Shown: positions 47,571 to 59,824 of the stretch, piece after piece
How the letters are laid out: the number at the start of each line of letters is the position of its first letter
Numbering within the stretch: the first letter of the stretch is position 1
Assembly (NCBI GenBank): GCA_946902985.2
Contig: OX336389.2
Coordinates: 786,346,979 to 786,410,978, forward strand
Direction: 5' to 3'
Source: Meconema thalassinum
Lineage: Eukaryota > Arthropoda > Insecta > Orthoptera > Tettigoniidae
Length of the DNA: 64,000 nt
Program-made: the position numbers and the translations under genes
Notes under the pieces: model-generated
Told to the model about the DNA's origin: nothing
What the model saw: only the letters and a program-made list of their open reading frames with translations
Database searches by the model: none

Positions 47571-49160
47571 CCAGGGAACCGATTTCCGGCTCATTTTTGA
47601 AAACGGTGGAGTTCATTCACAAACGTTTCAACCCAAAGTTACATGTAATTTAGTTTTGATATTTTATGTCCGTACAATGTCTTTGATAGAGTCCTGTCTG
47701 AGATAAATGTGAATAACCAGCTACTTATTTATGTCTGTATTGAAATGCCGAAGGGTGCATGCGCAACTCCTACCAAAGACACAGTTCTGTGTCACTATCA
47801 ATAATGAGTTATTTATCGTGTTGGAAGCCATGTTTCAGTGTTGCATTAGCTATCGAAATTTATGCTTTTTAGTTGGTCAACACGATTTTAACCCAATTGT
47901 AATGGGTGTTTCCCTAAACCTGAAGAAACATTATATTAATCTCATGTAAGTACTAAATACAATCATGCTGACCGGCTGTAAAGCATTAATTTCCATTCAG
48001 TTATGAGTTTGCTCCGAGTGAAAAATGTAGAATCCGCGAAGCGCACTCAATTAAAACTGAAACTGTTGTGCCCATTTTTCCCATCAGTAATACGCTATCA
48101 ACATTGAACTAGGAGAGGATACCCCACAACAAGGCTCCCACATATCACAAAGGAAGATATTGGAAGAGGAAATGAGTTTGTGGTAACCCGAGACTGCCGG
48201 CAAAGCAAATGGTAAACAATGCATATAGAACAGAACCGAGATCAAAACCATTCGGCGTTTATTGAATTCAAACTCAGAGACTTTACACTGCTCTTAGAGC
48301 AAGACCCGAATTCTGCTCGCAGTAGTGAAAATGGAAAGTACCAATTTGTAGTTAACATGACAACAAGCCCAAAAATACTGGCTCTTTTGGATCATAAATT
48401 TTTATACTCTTTAAGGAGTATTCAAGTAACAATCATTGGTTTGTTCCAGAAAAGGTAGATAAGTACGAACTAGACTTACTTCTTAAAATACCATATTATG
48501 GCATGTACCTCATACACCCACATGGTAAATAATATGTAAGTACAGAAATCACATGAGCCAGACTTATTCGACAAACAGGTCATTAAATATCATGACAGCA
48601 CACGTCACACCATTGAAACAAGACAGCATTAAAAGAGTACCTTCACATATCCCATGGGGTAATATCATACAAAAAATAAGTGTAATGCCAATACATAATT
48701 GCCCCAAAAGAACGGGCTTTAATTTCACAACACAACTGTGACGTCAACATGTTTGCACAAAACATAAAATAAAAATTCCTAGGGTATATAAGTATTGAAT
48801 AGAAAAGTTATTTGACCAAATGAATCCCCCAGAAATTCGGTCGTTGCGGAAGTTACAGAATATTCGCAGAGGTCACTCACATACAATTGGTGCAGTCTCG
48901 GATAGTCAACTCCAGGTAGCAAAATACGTGATGCTTGCACAGACACGTCGGCATGGCGTAACGTAAGGGAATATACTACAAGGTCCTGGCTAAGATTGGC
49001 CTTCACACTTCTTGAGAAAAAGACAGGCAGAAACAGACAGTGTCACATAGTGCATCCATTCGGAGCAAGGAAGATATTATTTTACGCTGTGCAAATAAAG
49101 TTAAAGTTGCAAAACGAACTGCTTTCTAAAAATCATAAAAGAACGTGGTAATTGTTTTGG
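47571..49160. other. No gene recognised
   Basis: Frames of 62-79 codons (47731-47949, 48219-48458, 48553-48741, 48779-49006) show no motif, signal peptide or family resemblance I can name. Confidence 0.45.
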
Positions 49161-49164
49161 TGAA

Positions 49165-49510
49165 TCAATGAACAGGATTCCTGGCTCTAACAAGAAATGT
49201 AATTCTGCTCTGAGGCTGGAACGTGGTTCACTCAGCCTCGTGAGGTGGATTCAAAATTCCCTCCTCAGCCATCCTGGAAGTGGTTTTCCGAGGTGTCCCA
49301 CTTCTACTCCAGGCAAATGCCAGGATGTACCTACATTGAGATCACGACCGTCTCCAAGCCAAATCTAGCCCAAATTACGATTGCACATACTAATACAGTA
49401 CAACCATCACAATGACTCAGATTATCAGACAAATTCCACACTCAGCCAAGCACACATGGCACATTGACCACGATGATGAGAAGCCCCTAAATGAATTAAA
49501 ACAACAAGAA
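49165..49510 (+). repeat. tRNA-headed SINE, family A
   Basis: The head is truncated (starts near TGAACAGGATTCCTGGCTC). The complete body follows, then the 3' module with ATTATCAGACAAATTCCACA and an AACAACAAGAACAACAAC tail. Confidence 0.8.
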
Positions 49511-49565
49511 CAACAACATTCAGCACCATCATAAACTTTAGCAAATATACACGCAAATAACAGTT

Positions 49566-49830
49566 TTAACCCCGTGCCACCACAGCCCATGAAGGACCTT
49601 GGCCTACCAAGCGACCGCTGCCCAGCCACTGGCCAGAAAAATAGCAAAGCCACGCGCAGTGAGCGCGACGGGTCCCCTTGGCCGTTAAACTTGGTTTTCC
49701 TGACCGGAGGCTGAGTGCACCCCGTTCCAGCCCTCACGTCAGATTCTACATTTCCTAACGGAGCTGGGAATCGAACCTGCGGCCTCCGGGTGAGAGGTAG
49801 GCGCGCTACCTTAACACCACGGGGCCGGCA
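49566..49830 (-). repeat. tRNA-headed SINE, GGCCCCGTGGTGT family
   Basis: The minus strand begins GCCGGCCCCGTGGTGTTAAG, has the B box GGTTCGATTCCCAGC, and ends GGGCTGTGGTGGCACGGGG. The 142-codon minus-strand and 81-codon plus-strand frames are SINE sequence. Confidence 0.85.
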
Positions 49831-49834
49831 AGTA

Positions 49835-51555
49835 AACGTTTGCACTCTAAATTACGGATGTGCTCTAAAATCCCCCATATTTTTCGAATCACATACCAGT
49901 TATATAAGACTGTACCGTGTGTTAAAGCAGCAAACAGAAGACAAGAATACTACCGCATAGTAGGCGTTTAAATGGAGAGAAAGGTGGCACAGTAACATGA
50001 ACATGAACTAGTTTTCGAACGTTCCATTGCATGGCATAGAACTGTTAACAGTCTTGGAGTTGATGGGTAAAACAGGAAACCGAGAGAAAGTGGATGAAAT
50101 AACGCGTACAGCTGCATGTCGTTATATGATGTATACGACATGTCGTACAGTCAATATATCAAAAGCAATTACTCAGCAATCTTCTCAATATAACAGCAAT
50201 AAAGAAAACGCGGACAAGTGTTGATGTGAGGGCAAGGGCAATGCCTCGTTTCTCTTCACCGTCAAGTCTTTAACCTCTCGTTGTCACTTGAAACCAGTCC
50301 CATAACTAATAGGTCATAGGCCAATGGCTTGGGTCTTCTTTGTTTGTTTGTCCTTTTACAACACCCAGCTGTACTGTACTAACGCGTTTTAAAATGACCA
50401 CCACATTACCAGCTGATAATTAATCGTGATTTAAGATTACAGCCGTGTCAACAGCTCATTGTGTAGACACGATGATTTTAATATGAACTTCAATGGAGGC
50501 ATCATGAGAGAGTCCTGCGCTGATTGTTTATTTCAAAATAGAATGTTGCGTCTAATCGACTGCTTAGAACGATAACTGCGAAAGTTTTATTTTTGATTTT
50601 TTTTTACGGAAATGGATTATATACGGTTTCTCTAAACGGGATTCGTTCAATTCACTCATTAATGAAGCTCATGGAGTAGGCCTATGCCCACCCTTCGATG
50701 ATCTTACTAGTGAATGCTTCGTAATTTCAGGACTGCAGATACTGAGGCATAATTTTCATGCTTCTTTTCTACAGTGGAATGCTTTTAGCGGTTGTAAGCG
50801 AAGCAGGAATCATCGGATGGAAAAAATACCTATTAATGCTAGACGACAGCTGATGATGTCATAAGAAAGCACCAGTTTCACCAGCTTGATTCAATGAGCC
50901 TCTCGTCTGTGTCTGCGATATATGTATGATCTTTTCATTTCATGAGCGTACATGAGAAGAGCAAAATTGAAGTAATTATTCCGTTGTCTATCTTGCAAAG
51001 AAACCTAATCGTGTTCTCCAGTAGTGTCGAGGAATATATAAGTTGTATTCTGAAGCGAAGTTTAACAATTTTGGTGCTCGAAGTTTAACATTACAGTGAT
51101 CTTCACCTGAGAATCCTTTAAACTCATGTGGTTCAGACTGAAGTGTCGCAGTATGATGTTCAGTTATAGGAGGACCCTTGATGTCCCTTCAAAATTCTTC
51201 AGAAGATGGAGGCGTTCTTAACTGATGCAGAACAGCATAAACTCAACCGTGGATTGAAGTGCAGAAACGGATAACAATTTGTATGGTGGCTGGTGTGGAA
51301 TCAGCAAATACTAGGCTTGTATTTTTTGGAGGTTATTACAACTCCCTTCTGAATACTAGCTCAAATTATTTACAATAGCTTACACCAACAGAGACACCAA
51401 TATCACAGTTTATTGTTCTGCCCCATCTTATGCAGTAAGTGTGCGGAAAAGATGGCCATGTTTCAGCCCCAAGGAGAGAGAAAGAATGGCAGACTGCTCT
51501 TACGTCAATTTCCTCTCAGCATAGACATGCTCGTTAAGTCGCGCAACGGAAACAA
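49835..51555. other. No gene recognised
   Basis: AT-rich sequence with frames of at most about 80 codons and no recognisable motif. Confidence 0.45.
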
Positions 51556-51559
51556 GGGA

Positions 51560-51655
51560 AGCTGGATGTCCGGAGTTCAAAGGCACCTGGCAGATCTGGC
51601 AATCAAACCTGGGCCTCTGCAGTGACAACGAATAATGCTAGTCACTACGCCACGA
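51560..51655 (-). repeat. Decayed SINE head
   Basis: The minus strand reads ATCGTGGCGTAGTGACTAGC, and a B-box-like AGGTTTGATTGCCAGATC follows. Confidence 0.55.
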
Positions 51656-51659
51656 TATT

Positions 51660-53030
51660 AAATACTCTGTACATATAAAGCTGTGTGTATAGCCTATATA
51701 TCTATCTCAACATTCTCCATTTTAACATACTCTACACGTAGCCTATAGGCCTATGTCTCAGGATACGTGAGTTAAGGTAGTTTCTGTTTCACTTTGTAAA
51801 TTCAATATTATCCCTTGTTTCATTTGAATAATACTGTTATTGGTTTGACGTCCGTATCAACAGCTTTATTGGCGGTGTTTCATTTTGGTGGCCTAGGACA
51901 GCGTGGTCATCAGCCCAATGTAACAATCGGTCTGATACGCTACGTCATTATGACATGCCTAGTCTGTACTGAGTTAAGATTTGGGAGAAGAGAGCCGCAA
52001 TCTGCAATCTGGTTCCATCCTGCCATCTATCAGGATTAGAAGTGGTAAACAACGTAAGACATCTTTTAGGATGTTTATAGATGAATGGGGTTCTGTTCGA
52101 TAAGGATCAATGTACTATAGGTGCAAGACGCGAGAAATGTAGATACTTACAGTATATGTCAAAGTTCATTCCAGGTCCTCAGCAGGAATGTTAGAAGACA
52201 TTCCCGTGGCCCAGTCAGTGAACTGTGTCTCAGTATTGTTTCCCACAACCAGAAGTGGATGGAGCTCATGACCATTCTACTTTGTTATTTCTATTCCAAA
52301 GAATCTTGATAGTAGTCACTGAATCATTCAGTCTGATAAATGGTGAAAATTCTATTACCAAAGTACCGGTAATGCGGAAGTCACCGGAAATGTGTTATTC
52401 AATATTGGTCATAGGAACGTTCAATATCCACATAGTGGAATACGGTATGTGTCAGTTCGATGCCCTACAGCCTGCGATCTCATTCCGGTTGGCACTTGTA
52501 GGCTTCTGGTCTCTCTGCCACTGGCTTTCATCTCGACATGGTTCATGTTTGAACTGAGCACTTGTTCAAATACCACGCGCAAGATTTCAATGGCTCTGTT
52601 TACCACCGGCCCATTGTCCAGTCTCTGCTAGGGAAGGTATTTCAGCATAACAGCGCAGTTCAATAGAGAAGGAGGAAGTGGTGGTGGGGAGAAGCCATAT
52701 GGTATCTGTGGCTGGTTAGCTATGCTGTCATGAACTTCAATTCCGAAAACATAGCAGTTTACAAAGGATCAGGGAAGAAGTGGCGTCCGCAAGGTGGGAC
52801 GTGGGTGAAGGGTGGCATTTCCCCTCCCACAGCTTCTATGTCTCCAAGATGGTTAACTTTGGCATGTAAGAACTTTTAGCTTTGACTGAACCCAGTCCCA
52901 ACTCTTTTGCCACATATTAAACCATACATGCAAACCGAATTCATCTTGTTGGAAGGCTACTACGCTTACCAGGAGAACGCACGCAGCAGCTAAACATACA
53001 CACAATAAATGAACACATTAATAAAACGAG
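51660..53030. other. No gene recognised
   Basis: A 110-codon plus frame (52225-52557) and shorter overlapping frames on both strands show no motif. A trace of the GTGGTCATCAGCCC SINE module lies near 51910. Confidence 0.4.
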
Positions 53031-53034
53031 ATGA

Positions 53035-54602
53035 TCAAGAAAGAACATATAGCCTACGTTCTCCTAAATGCATGGGTATAGTTATAAATCTGTGTCCTTT
53101 TCAAGGAGTAGGCCTATAATTGAATGCTGGTTGTAGTAGCTAGTTGAAATACAACGTGCTATACGAATCTTAAGCTTCGATTGATTGAATCCTCACCTGA
53201 ATTATATACACACTAATATAGCCATCACAGTAACACAGGTTATGAGGCAAAATTCAACTCTCACCCAAGTACACTGGGCTAAATAACCATGATATCCTTG
53301 CATCTCAAATGAAACAACAACACCAACAACAGCTTCCTACCCAAATCCTTCCTCGTATAAAAGTGCACAAACTAGTAAGCCTACAGACATCACAGTGACA
53401 CAGGTTATCAGACAACTTCTACACACACCCAAGTAAACGGGGCTACAAGACCATGATGCCACAAAACCCCTAAAGAATCAACATCAATAACAACAATAGA
53501 CTCTACCGCGGATCGAGGTCAACGAATATTAAACACTGGATTCGAGTGTTGAAATATGTGGTATTATAAGTATATATATATATAATATTTTTGATTGCAA
53601 ATATACACTATATATGCTTAACTTTATAACGTAGGAGTAGTTATAATCAATAAATACCAAAAAAGTAAAAAAATGAACCAGCAGGGATTTGAACCACAAA
53701 CCCCGATAGTATAGGCCCAGGTTGGTACCATTACGCCACGGATGCGGTACGATAATATTTGGTAAACAACTGGTTTAGTATAACTGTATCATATTTTGTG
53801 TTGAAATCAACGATTTCTTTAGCATCTTCTGCCGTTTCTATAAACCATTTGATACTAAATATGTGTTATTTTGTTCAGTACATTCCTAAAAGGATGTAAA
53901 CTTACGCAGTTATGGAAATATATGGATTCACTAGCAAATATAGCGGCCATTTTGACAACAGAACGGCACAGCTCCAGAACGATATGGCACGGTAGGACTG
54001 ACCTATTAGTCATTTATACGGTTGCATATTCTATTATAATATGTTAATATCCCACCGGACACCTCCTTGAGGACAGTTTAAAGCTCCCTATGAACGATAT
54101 ACTGAATTGATGTATCAAATTTCGTTCAATTCGGGTTCGTCGTGTTGAATCGTATATTACGGTTAGGCTATAATGCTTGCATGATTCATACATCCGCCAA
54201 CTTGAAACTATTTGGCTGATGACCTAGTAGTTTGGGCAAAAGAAGCTTCTCACATGAAGGTATACCGTTGCAAAATTTGGCCGAGATCAGACGATTAAGT
54301 TAGTCGTAATTTGATTTAAGATTTGAACATTCGGGTGGCCGCCATTACGTTTCCGTCAAGATGGCGGCGATATAAAATATGACACTGAGGTGCCCTTTGC
54401 TAGTGCTACCTATGTATCAAATTTCGTTCAATTCGGTTTCGTCGTGTTTGAATTCATAGGAGGGGGGGGGGGGGGGGGGGGGGCGGACATGCAGAGTACA
54501 CACACATACACACAAACACACAGGCCTACAGACACACAATTTTTGCCCGTGTTGATCTCATAAATTTACTTTCAATTTTTGCAAAAATCGAAAGTAGGCT
54601 AT
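53035..54602 (-). mobile_element. Non-coding Helentron/HINE-like repeat, family B copy 2
   Basis: It is colinear with 37978-39810 in the same orientation, including both SINE 3' modules (53185-53330, 53340-53500) and the tRNA-like head. Here the head has a better B box (GGTTCAAATCCC, minus strand, about 53690). The 5' end (minus strand) is TAGCCTACTTTCGATTTTTG. The 3' end is GTAGGCTATATGTTCTTTCT, where the hairpin is damaged. It has only one 292-bp unit where copy 1 has two, and 22 G where copy 1 has 15. Confidence 0.6.
54462..54483. repeat. 22-G homopolymer
   Basis: Uninterrupted G run inside family B copy 2; it may be a quadruplex former. Confidence 0.92.
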
Positions 54603-54724
54603 TACTCACAGCAGTAAGACTTAAATGGAAGATGATATAATTCGTTTTAGAACATCTTCAGGTATTGACTAGGTGGCTAGTACAAGGTTTAGAATTAACC
54701 GAGGAGTAACAAAATTATAATAAA

Positions 54725-54810
54725 CAAGACGTTCAATAAATAACACACGGCCTACTTTCTCTTAAATGCATGGGAATTGTTATAATTATTTTATTAAAGA
54801 AAGCTTTCCA
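54725..54810 (-). repeat. Family B repeat, 3' end fragment
   Basis: AACAAGACGTTCAATAAATA, then GGCCTACTTTCTCTTAAATG, matches the left ends at 37978 and 53035. It then diverges. Confidence 0.5.
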
Positions 54811-54826
54811 GTCGGTCAACACAATT

Positions 54827-54988
54827 GTTGTGATGAAATCTAGTCACATGATATTGACATTCATTAATTGAAGCACCATATGACGGACATTCCGTACAGT
54901 AGAGTTGGTCACAAATTAAATTTGTATTTTCAGTTAGATGTCATTTTCTCAAATCTCCTAATTTCATGTGACTAGATTTCATCATAAC
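54827..54988. repeat. Inverted repeat, 21 bp perfect
   Basis: TGATGAAATCTAGTCACATG (54831 onward, 21 bp) is repeated exactly inverted at 54964-54984, with four more near-matching bases outside. The 110-bp centre is non-coding. This could be a small MITE. The adjacent GTCGGTCAACAC also occurs, inverted, near 61528. Confidence 0.75.
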
Positions 54989-54989
54989 T

Positions 54990-56165
54990 AAGCTAAAAAT
55001 ATAAATGAAAATATATTAGATCGCTTGGAATCAAGTCATGCAGATCTCCATTCTAACAAATTCTTAAATTGCAAAACCTAAGTGCAAAGTTCATTCACAA
55101 ACAATTAAATATCAAGTGTTAAACAACTGCGCCAGTCTCTAGTTGACTTTCAATCAACCTCTCATAGTTATAAATTTACATTTAATTCAGTCATCTATTT
55201 TACAACTATCTCCAAGGCTTGGATCGAGGAGATTCATTGGCCCAATTATTTTTTTCTCTTGACATGAGTATTTTATTTTTGAGCAGACCACAGCCTGTAA
55301 TAACTTACACTGAATCCCTGAAGTAGTACAGGAATAGGTGTTTTATTTTATTGGTTGTTGTTTTTTGGTTTATGAGCTGCAAATAAATGGAACCTTTTAT
55401 TTTAATGAACTTCTGCACTTCTGATTGTTGCTAATCTATGTTTTCTTTTCAGTGTTAGGATTGATTTGGATCTAGGGGGAAGTTGATTTTGCCAGTTACG
55501 CCTCTCCTTTCAACCACACCGAGATCACTAGAGGTCTCATTCATCCGGCATTTTTCTTGTGTGATCAAATTGCGCATAGATCCCAATCAGGTTATTCGTA
55601 TGCTATGATCCCATTTTTTCGGCGAGTATCGCGATGTCTTTCGCCAGGCCATCCGATCCACTGCCGACGGACGGGGACATAGGTCATACAAAATAGCGCC
55701 CATACGTGTTAGGCCACGAATAAGACAGATCGTACCACGCGATGGTGTTGCAACCAGTAAAACTGGACAACCAGAGTGCGTTGTGTTTTTTTGTTGGCAT
55801 TTTCGTTTGGATAACTGAATTTCATTGGATTACCATGCTTGATATGTTCAAATGAGATGCTAACGATTTAACTTCTTTCGTGATGATCTGATTACCTTTG
55901 GTAATTAGATGTTTTCTTTGGATAATATAGAGTAGATAAAAAAATCACAGGTATTTACTGTTGAATTTTATGTTTTAGGTCTCCGTCCTTACTTTCTTGT
56001 AACTGTCCAGTTATTAGGAATCGGAAATGGTTCATTTATTTAGTTCATAAGCATAAATTAATCACATGACTTGGTATGGTAGAAATTGTGGTGCAACCTT
56101 GGTTTTTGGCCATTTTGGAGAGTCTCCTTATATACTGTATTATTTATATTTTTGTGTACTTATTG
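54990..56165. other. No gene recognised; possible leader of the gag remnant
   Basis: I could not place a long terminal repeat or a primer binding site for the element that follows. A good polypyrimidine/AG acceptor-like site (TTTTCTTTTCAG) lies at about 55442-55453. Confidence 0.35.
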
Positions 56166-56170
56166 CTGAG

Positions 56171-58143
56171 ATGGAGGAGCTGCAAGAAATTTTCGATGAA
56201 ATGAAAGAGGATTTTAAAAACGATGTTAAACAAAGTCAAATGGAATTGGAGGGCAGGTTAAATCATAGTTTGAAACAAAATCATGATGAATTAAAACAAA
56301 GTCATACTGAATTCGAGAACAAGTTAGGGAACAGATTAAAACAAAATCATAATGAATTAAAACAAAATTATACTGAATTAGAAAAGAAATTTCACAACAC
56401 AGAAACGAGGCAGCGGCTCAATCGTTACAAACCCAGGCCGACATAATTCAGATACGTGAGTTGATAGCTCAAAGTCGAGTGCAGTCGGACAATTGCATGG
56501 AAGCTAAAATAGACGCATTGAAGGCTGCCATGCAGGATGATTTATTGGAAAGTATGGGGAATTTAGGAAAGAACGTAGAACAATTGAATACACAGGTCAA
56601 GACTTTAGAGGAAAGACTAGACAGGGACATTACATGAATGGGAAATGATCTCACCTCACACGTGGACAAACTCAAAGAGGATAACCAAAGGGAAATAGGA
56701 GAAGTTAGAAAAGAGTTGAAGGAAACTACTAACGTATTTCGAAATGATATAACGATACAGAAAGGAATGGTGGAAAAGAAAGTAGTCGAAATGGAAGGGA
56801 AGTTGGGAACGTTAGCTCAAGACGTTGACGCGAACAGGAAACACGAGGATGAGGAAATCTAAAAGATTAGTAAGAAAATGACGGAGGCTTCTGAAGAAAA
56901 GATAACACAGGAGGCAAAGTTAGAATCGATCAGTACCGGAATAGATAAAGTTAAGGAAGATATAAATGGGGCAATTTTGTCAGTTGCGAACAAAATGAAG
57001 ATACTAGAAGGAAGTCATCTAGATCGGAGCACGCGTATAGAGCAAACATTACGGATGGATAGCCCACTTAGATTGACGGAAAGTAATGAGCCAGAGAATA
57101 GTCAGGAGAGGCGGTATAGAGATGCGGATTTGACACCTGATAGATTAGACAATACGAATCCGATTACGATCATCAGAACACAGGATGATCAACCGAAAAT
57201 ATTTAGTGGCGTGGGAGTCATTACACCATTCAAATTCCTACGTGACCTTAGGGACTATCTGGACGAACATCGAATCCCAAGGGAACGCGAGATTCGGGTA
57301 ATTAAGAGGTCACTTGAAAGCCAAGCTTTGGGCTGGTTTAGAGCATTTAGGTACACTTTCTTGAACTTGGAAGAATTTGCGACGGCATTTCTAAAAACAT
57401 TCTGGAGTTCGGAGGATCAGCTTAGTATTAGGGCTGAACTGTACTCTCGAACATACTCGACTTCAAACCCAACCTAATATGCGGCATACTTTACTACACA
57501 GCTCGCCAGACGTCAATTCCTAGAGCCCCCATTAGATGAGGAAAAACTTATACAGGCTATTAGACGTCAGTTCCCTGCAGAGGTCCAACGGACGCTTATA
57601 ACGTGGGGGGCGAACAATCTGAAGGTATGCGACGAGATTTTACGAAAACTAGAACACACTAGTGCATTAATGCGTCCGCGGAGTAGTAGAATGGAAAACC
57701 AGGAGGTAAATCTAGTAGTGGCAGACCAGAAAGTCCAAACCGAACCACAGCAGAGGAGAGGTTTTCAAAACTTGGGAAATTGGAGAGGTCAACAAAACCG
57801 AGGACAATATTATAGAAGATGGAACCAGGATAGACAGCCATACTCTAGACAACACCGATATGGAGATGCTCAGGGAAGGAACTCATGGCAACAGGGGAGA
57901 AACCGATACCAAACATATAATAGACAATGGAGAAGAAACGAAGGTGGAAATAGTCAAGCGGACCTGGGAGATAGATACGCAGAAAGCCAAGAGGATATGC
58001 AAAGAAAGAGAGACGCAATGCAAAATAGCGAGGGGCAAGAACAGACAGATGCAGGACCTAGTACGAGTGGCGTGAATATAAAAAAATGCCGAATTCAGGA
58101 AATCAGACCCAATAGATTCCGTAAGGCCACGATTAACTATTGA
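56171..58143 (+). pseudogene. Ty3/gypsy-type retrotransposon Gag, broken
   Basis: ATG at 56171 opens a long coiled-coil N-terminus (MEELQEIFDEMKEDFKNDVK, then repeated LKQNHDELKQ-type heptads). A frameshift near 56400 is followed by one continuous frame to 58143. That frame is broken by stops at 56635, 56860 and 57475. The middle has the retrotransposon gag core (FLRDLRDYLDEHRI, LGWFRAF, FATAFLKTFWS, EKLIQAIRRQFP). The C-terminus is rich in R, Q, N and Y (GQQNRGQYYRRWNQ) and has no CCHC knuckle. Gag packages element RNA into particles. Four breaks mean this copy is inactive. Confidence 0.85.
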
Positions 58144-58224
58144 AATCATCGATATACACCAGATAGAAGACGATGACCTTATATATGATGAAGAAACCTC
58201 GAAGAGGAGGAAGAAGACCGAACT

Positions 58225-58372
58225 ACAGTTGATTGAAATATGTTGGCGAACACAGAATTAAAACATAACTTGATACGGGAGCGATGGTCAGTATAATTTC
58301 GGAACATGTTTTGAGAACATTAGGACAACTGAGGATGTTACCGTATTACCTGTATCTGGAATGAAAGTCAGC
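58225..58372 (+). pseudogene. Retroviral-type aspartic protease fragment
   Basis: The active-site block LDTGAMVSIISEHVL lies at about 58270-58314, just after a stop. After a frameshift it continues with VTVLPVSGMKV. This is the N-terminal half of the pol protease expected downstream of Gag. It breaks off where the Penelope-like sequence starts (about 58370). No reverse transcriptase or integrase of this element follows. Confidence 0.7.
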
Positions 58373-59496
58373 CAAACGTGTTTCAATTCGACAATAAAAT
58401 GTACACACAATCAGAGGGCATAGCGATGGAGTCACCACTAAGCAGGCTAATCGCTGACATCTTCATTAATGCACTGGAAAATGCGTTCTTAGAAAAGACC
58501 TCATCTAAGGGAATCGTAATGTGGAAAAGATACGTGAATGATGTAATTTGCATCTACGATACTGAATTAACAAGCAAAAATACAATTCTCCAAACCATTA
58601 ATAGCCTAAACCACTCAATCAAATTCACTAAGGAAAACGAATCGGATCGGAAAATAAATTATCTCGACATAACCATCGAACGTAAAGGCAATGAGCCTTC
58701 ATATTCCATATTCCGAAAAGCCACACAAACCTCGCATGCAATCGACAATCAGTCCAATCACCCCAGTACGCACAAATTAGCGGGGTTCAATTCAATGGTG
58801 CACAGGGCTTTAAACATACCCATGTCAAAAGAAAATTATAATAAGGAGATAAGAATAATCAAGCAAATACCAAAGGAAAACAATTTTCCGCCCAGCAAAA
58901 TAGAGCAAATTGTAGCCAGACATAAAAATAAAGATAAAACTATTCCAAAGCCGGACAATAATGAGAAAAAATTCGTGCGTTTCTGTTATATGAATGCGAA
59001 CACATATAAAATCACTAATCTGTTCAAAAAGCAAGGCATAAAAATAGCATCCACAACGAATAACACAACCGGTAAGCATCTGCAAAATAGTAATCTAAAC
59101 AAACAAGACCCGTATTCAAAGTCAGAGGTATATTCTATTACGTGCCAAGACACAGGTTGTCAAGCTAATTACATCGGACAGAGTGTAAGAAGAGTGGATA
59201 CACGTTACCATGAACATAGAAATGCGATAAAATACGGGACACTCTCAGCCGTATGCGAACACATGTGCGACGCGGGACACAGTTTCTTTAACATTGAAAC
59301 CGACTTAAACATAATTCATCACGAACCGAAAAGTGGAGCTCTTTACATAAAGGAAGCAATCGAGATACCCCTAGCCAAAAGAAACAATCCCAATAATTTA
59401 AATGAACACACTTTCATGGAGAGCTCACCCCTCTTCACTCCCCTAAAACACACCCTGTCGGAAACAAGACACAACATAGCGATACAGCTAAGCTAG
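58373..59496 (+). pseudogene. Penelope-like element: RT C-terminus plus GIY-YIG nuclease, 5'-truncated
   Basis: An intact 372-codon frame (from the GTG at 58378) lacks the start of the protein. The RT part begins FQFDNKMYTQSEGIAMESPL and includes the catalytic box YVND (residues 52-55), where the family has YVDD. The first Asp is therefore Asn and the RT should be dead. KINYLDITIERKG and the thumb follow. The GIY-YIG domain has VYSI at 251-254, YIG at 265-267, R276 and E279-H280, with a cysteine-containing insert (CQDTGC). These elements combine reverse transcription with nicking by GIY-YIG. The absence of stops suggests a younger insertion than the gag around it. The 3' limit is unclear, near 59,560-59,640. 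Confidence 0.88.
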
Positions 59497-59824
59497 ATAA
59501 AGAAAGGGGAGAAATAGGGGGATTATAATAGGAAAATGTTATTTGGATCAGGACATACGATGTATCTTTTCTTCAATAAACCTAGGCAGTATTAAAGGAG
59601 CCAGGACATTCTCAGAGACCGGCAGCGCTTATATGGCTACTAGTTTATGCGTGGCGAGAATTGATTCCAGGGTCTTTAATAGTAGAAGACCGTCCTGAAT
59701 ACAATAACATACACCATCATGTCTAGACTTGGCAACCCACAAGTACACCTGCACTGGGTACACACAGCACTTAGGAATGCGGGCCGGGGGGAGGGAGGAA
59801 GCTACCCAGCGAGATAGCATACCA

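Noticed and set aside
49417..49845. 142-codon minus-strand frame
   Set aside because: It covers two SINEs (family A tail and a GGCCCCGTGGTGT SINE) with no protein motif.
52225..52557. 110-codon plus-strand frame as a host gene
   Set aside because: It overlaps frames on both strands and has no motif, no good start context and no splice logic.
58825..59085. 86-codon minus-strand frame
   Set aside because: Antisense shadow of the Penelope-like frame.
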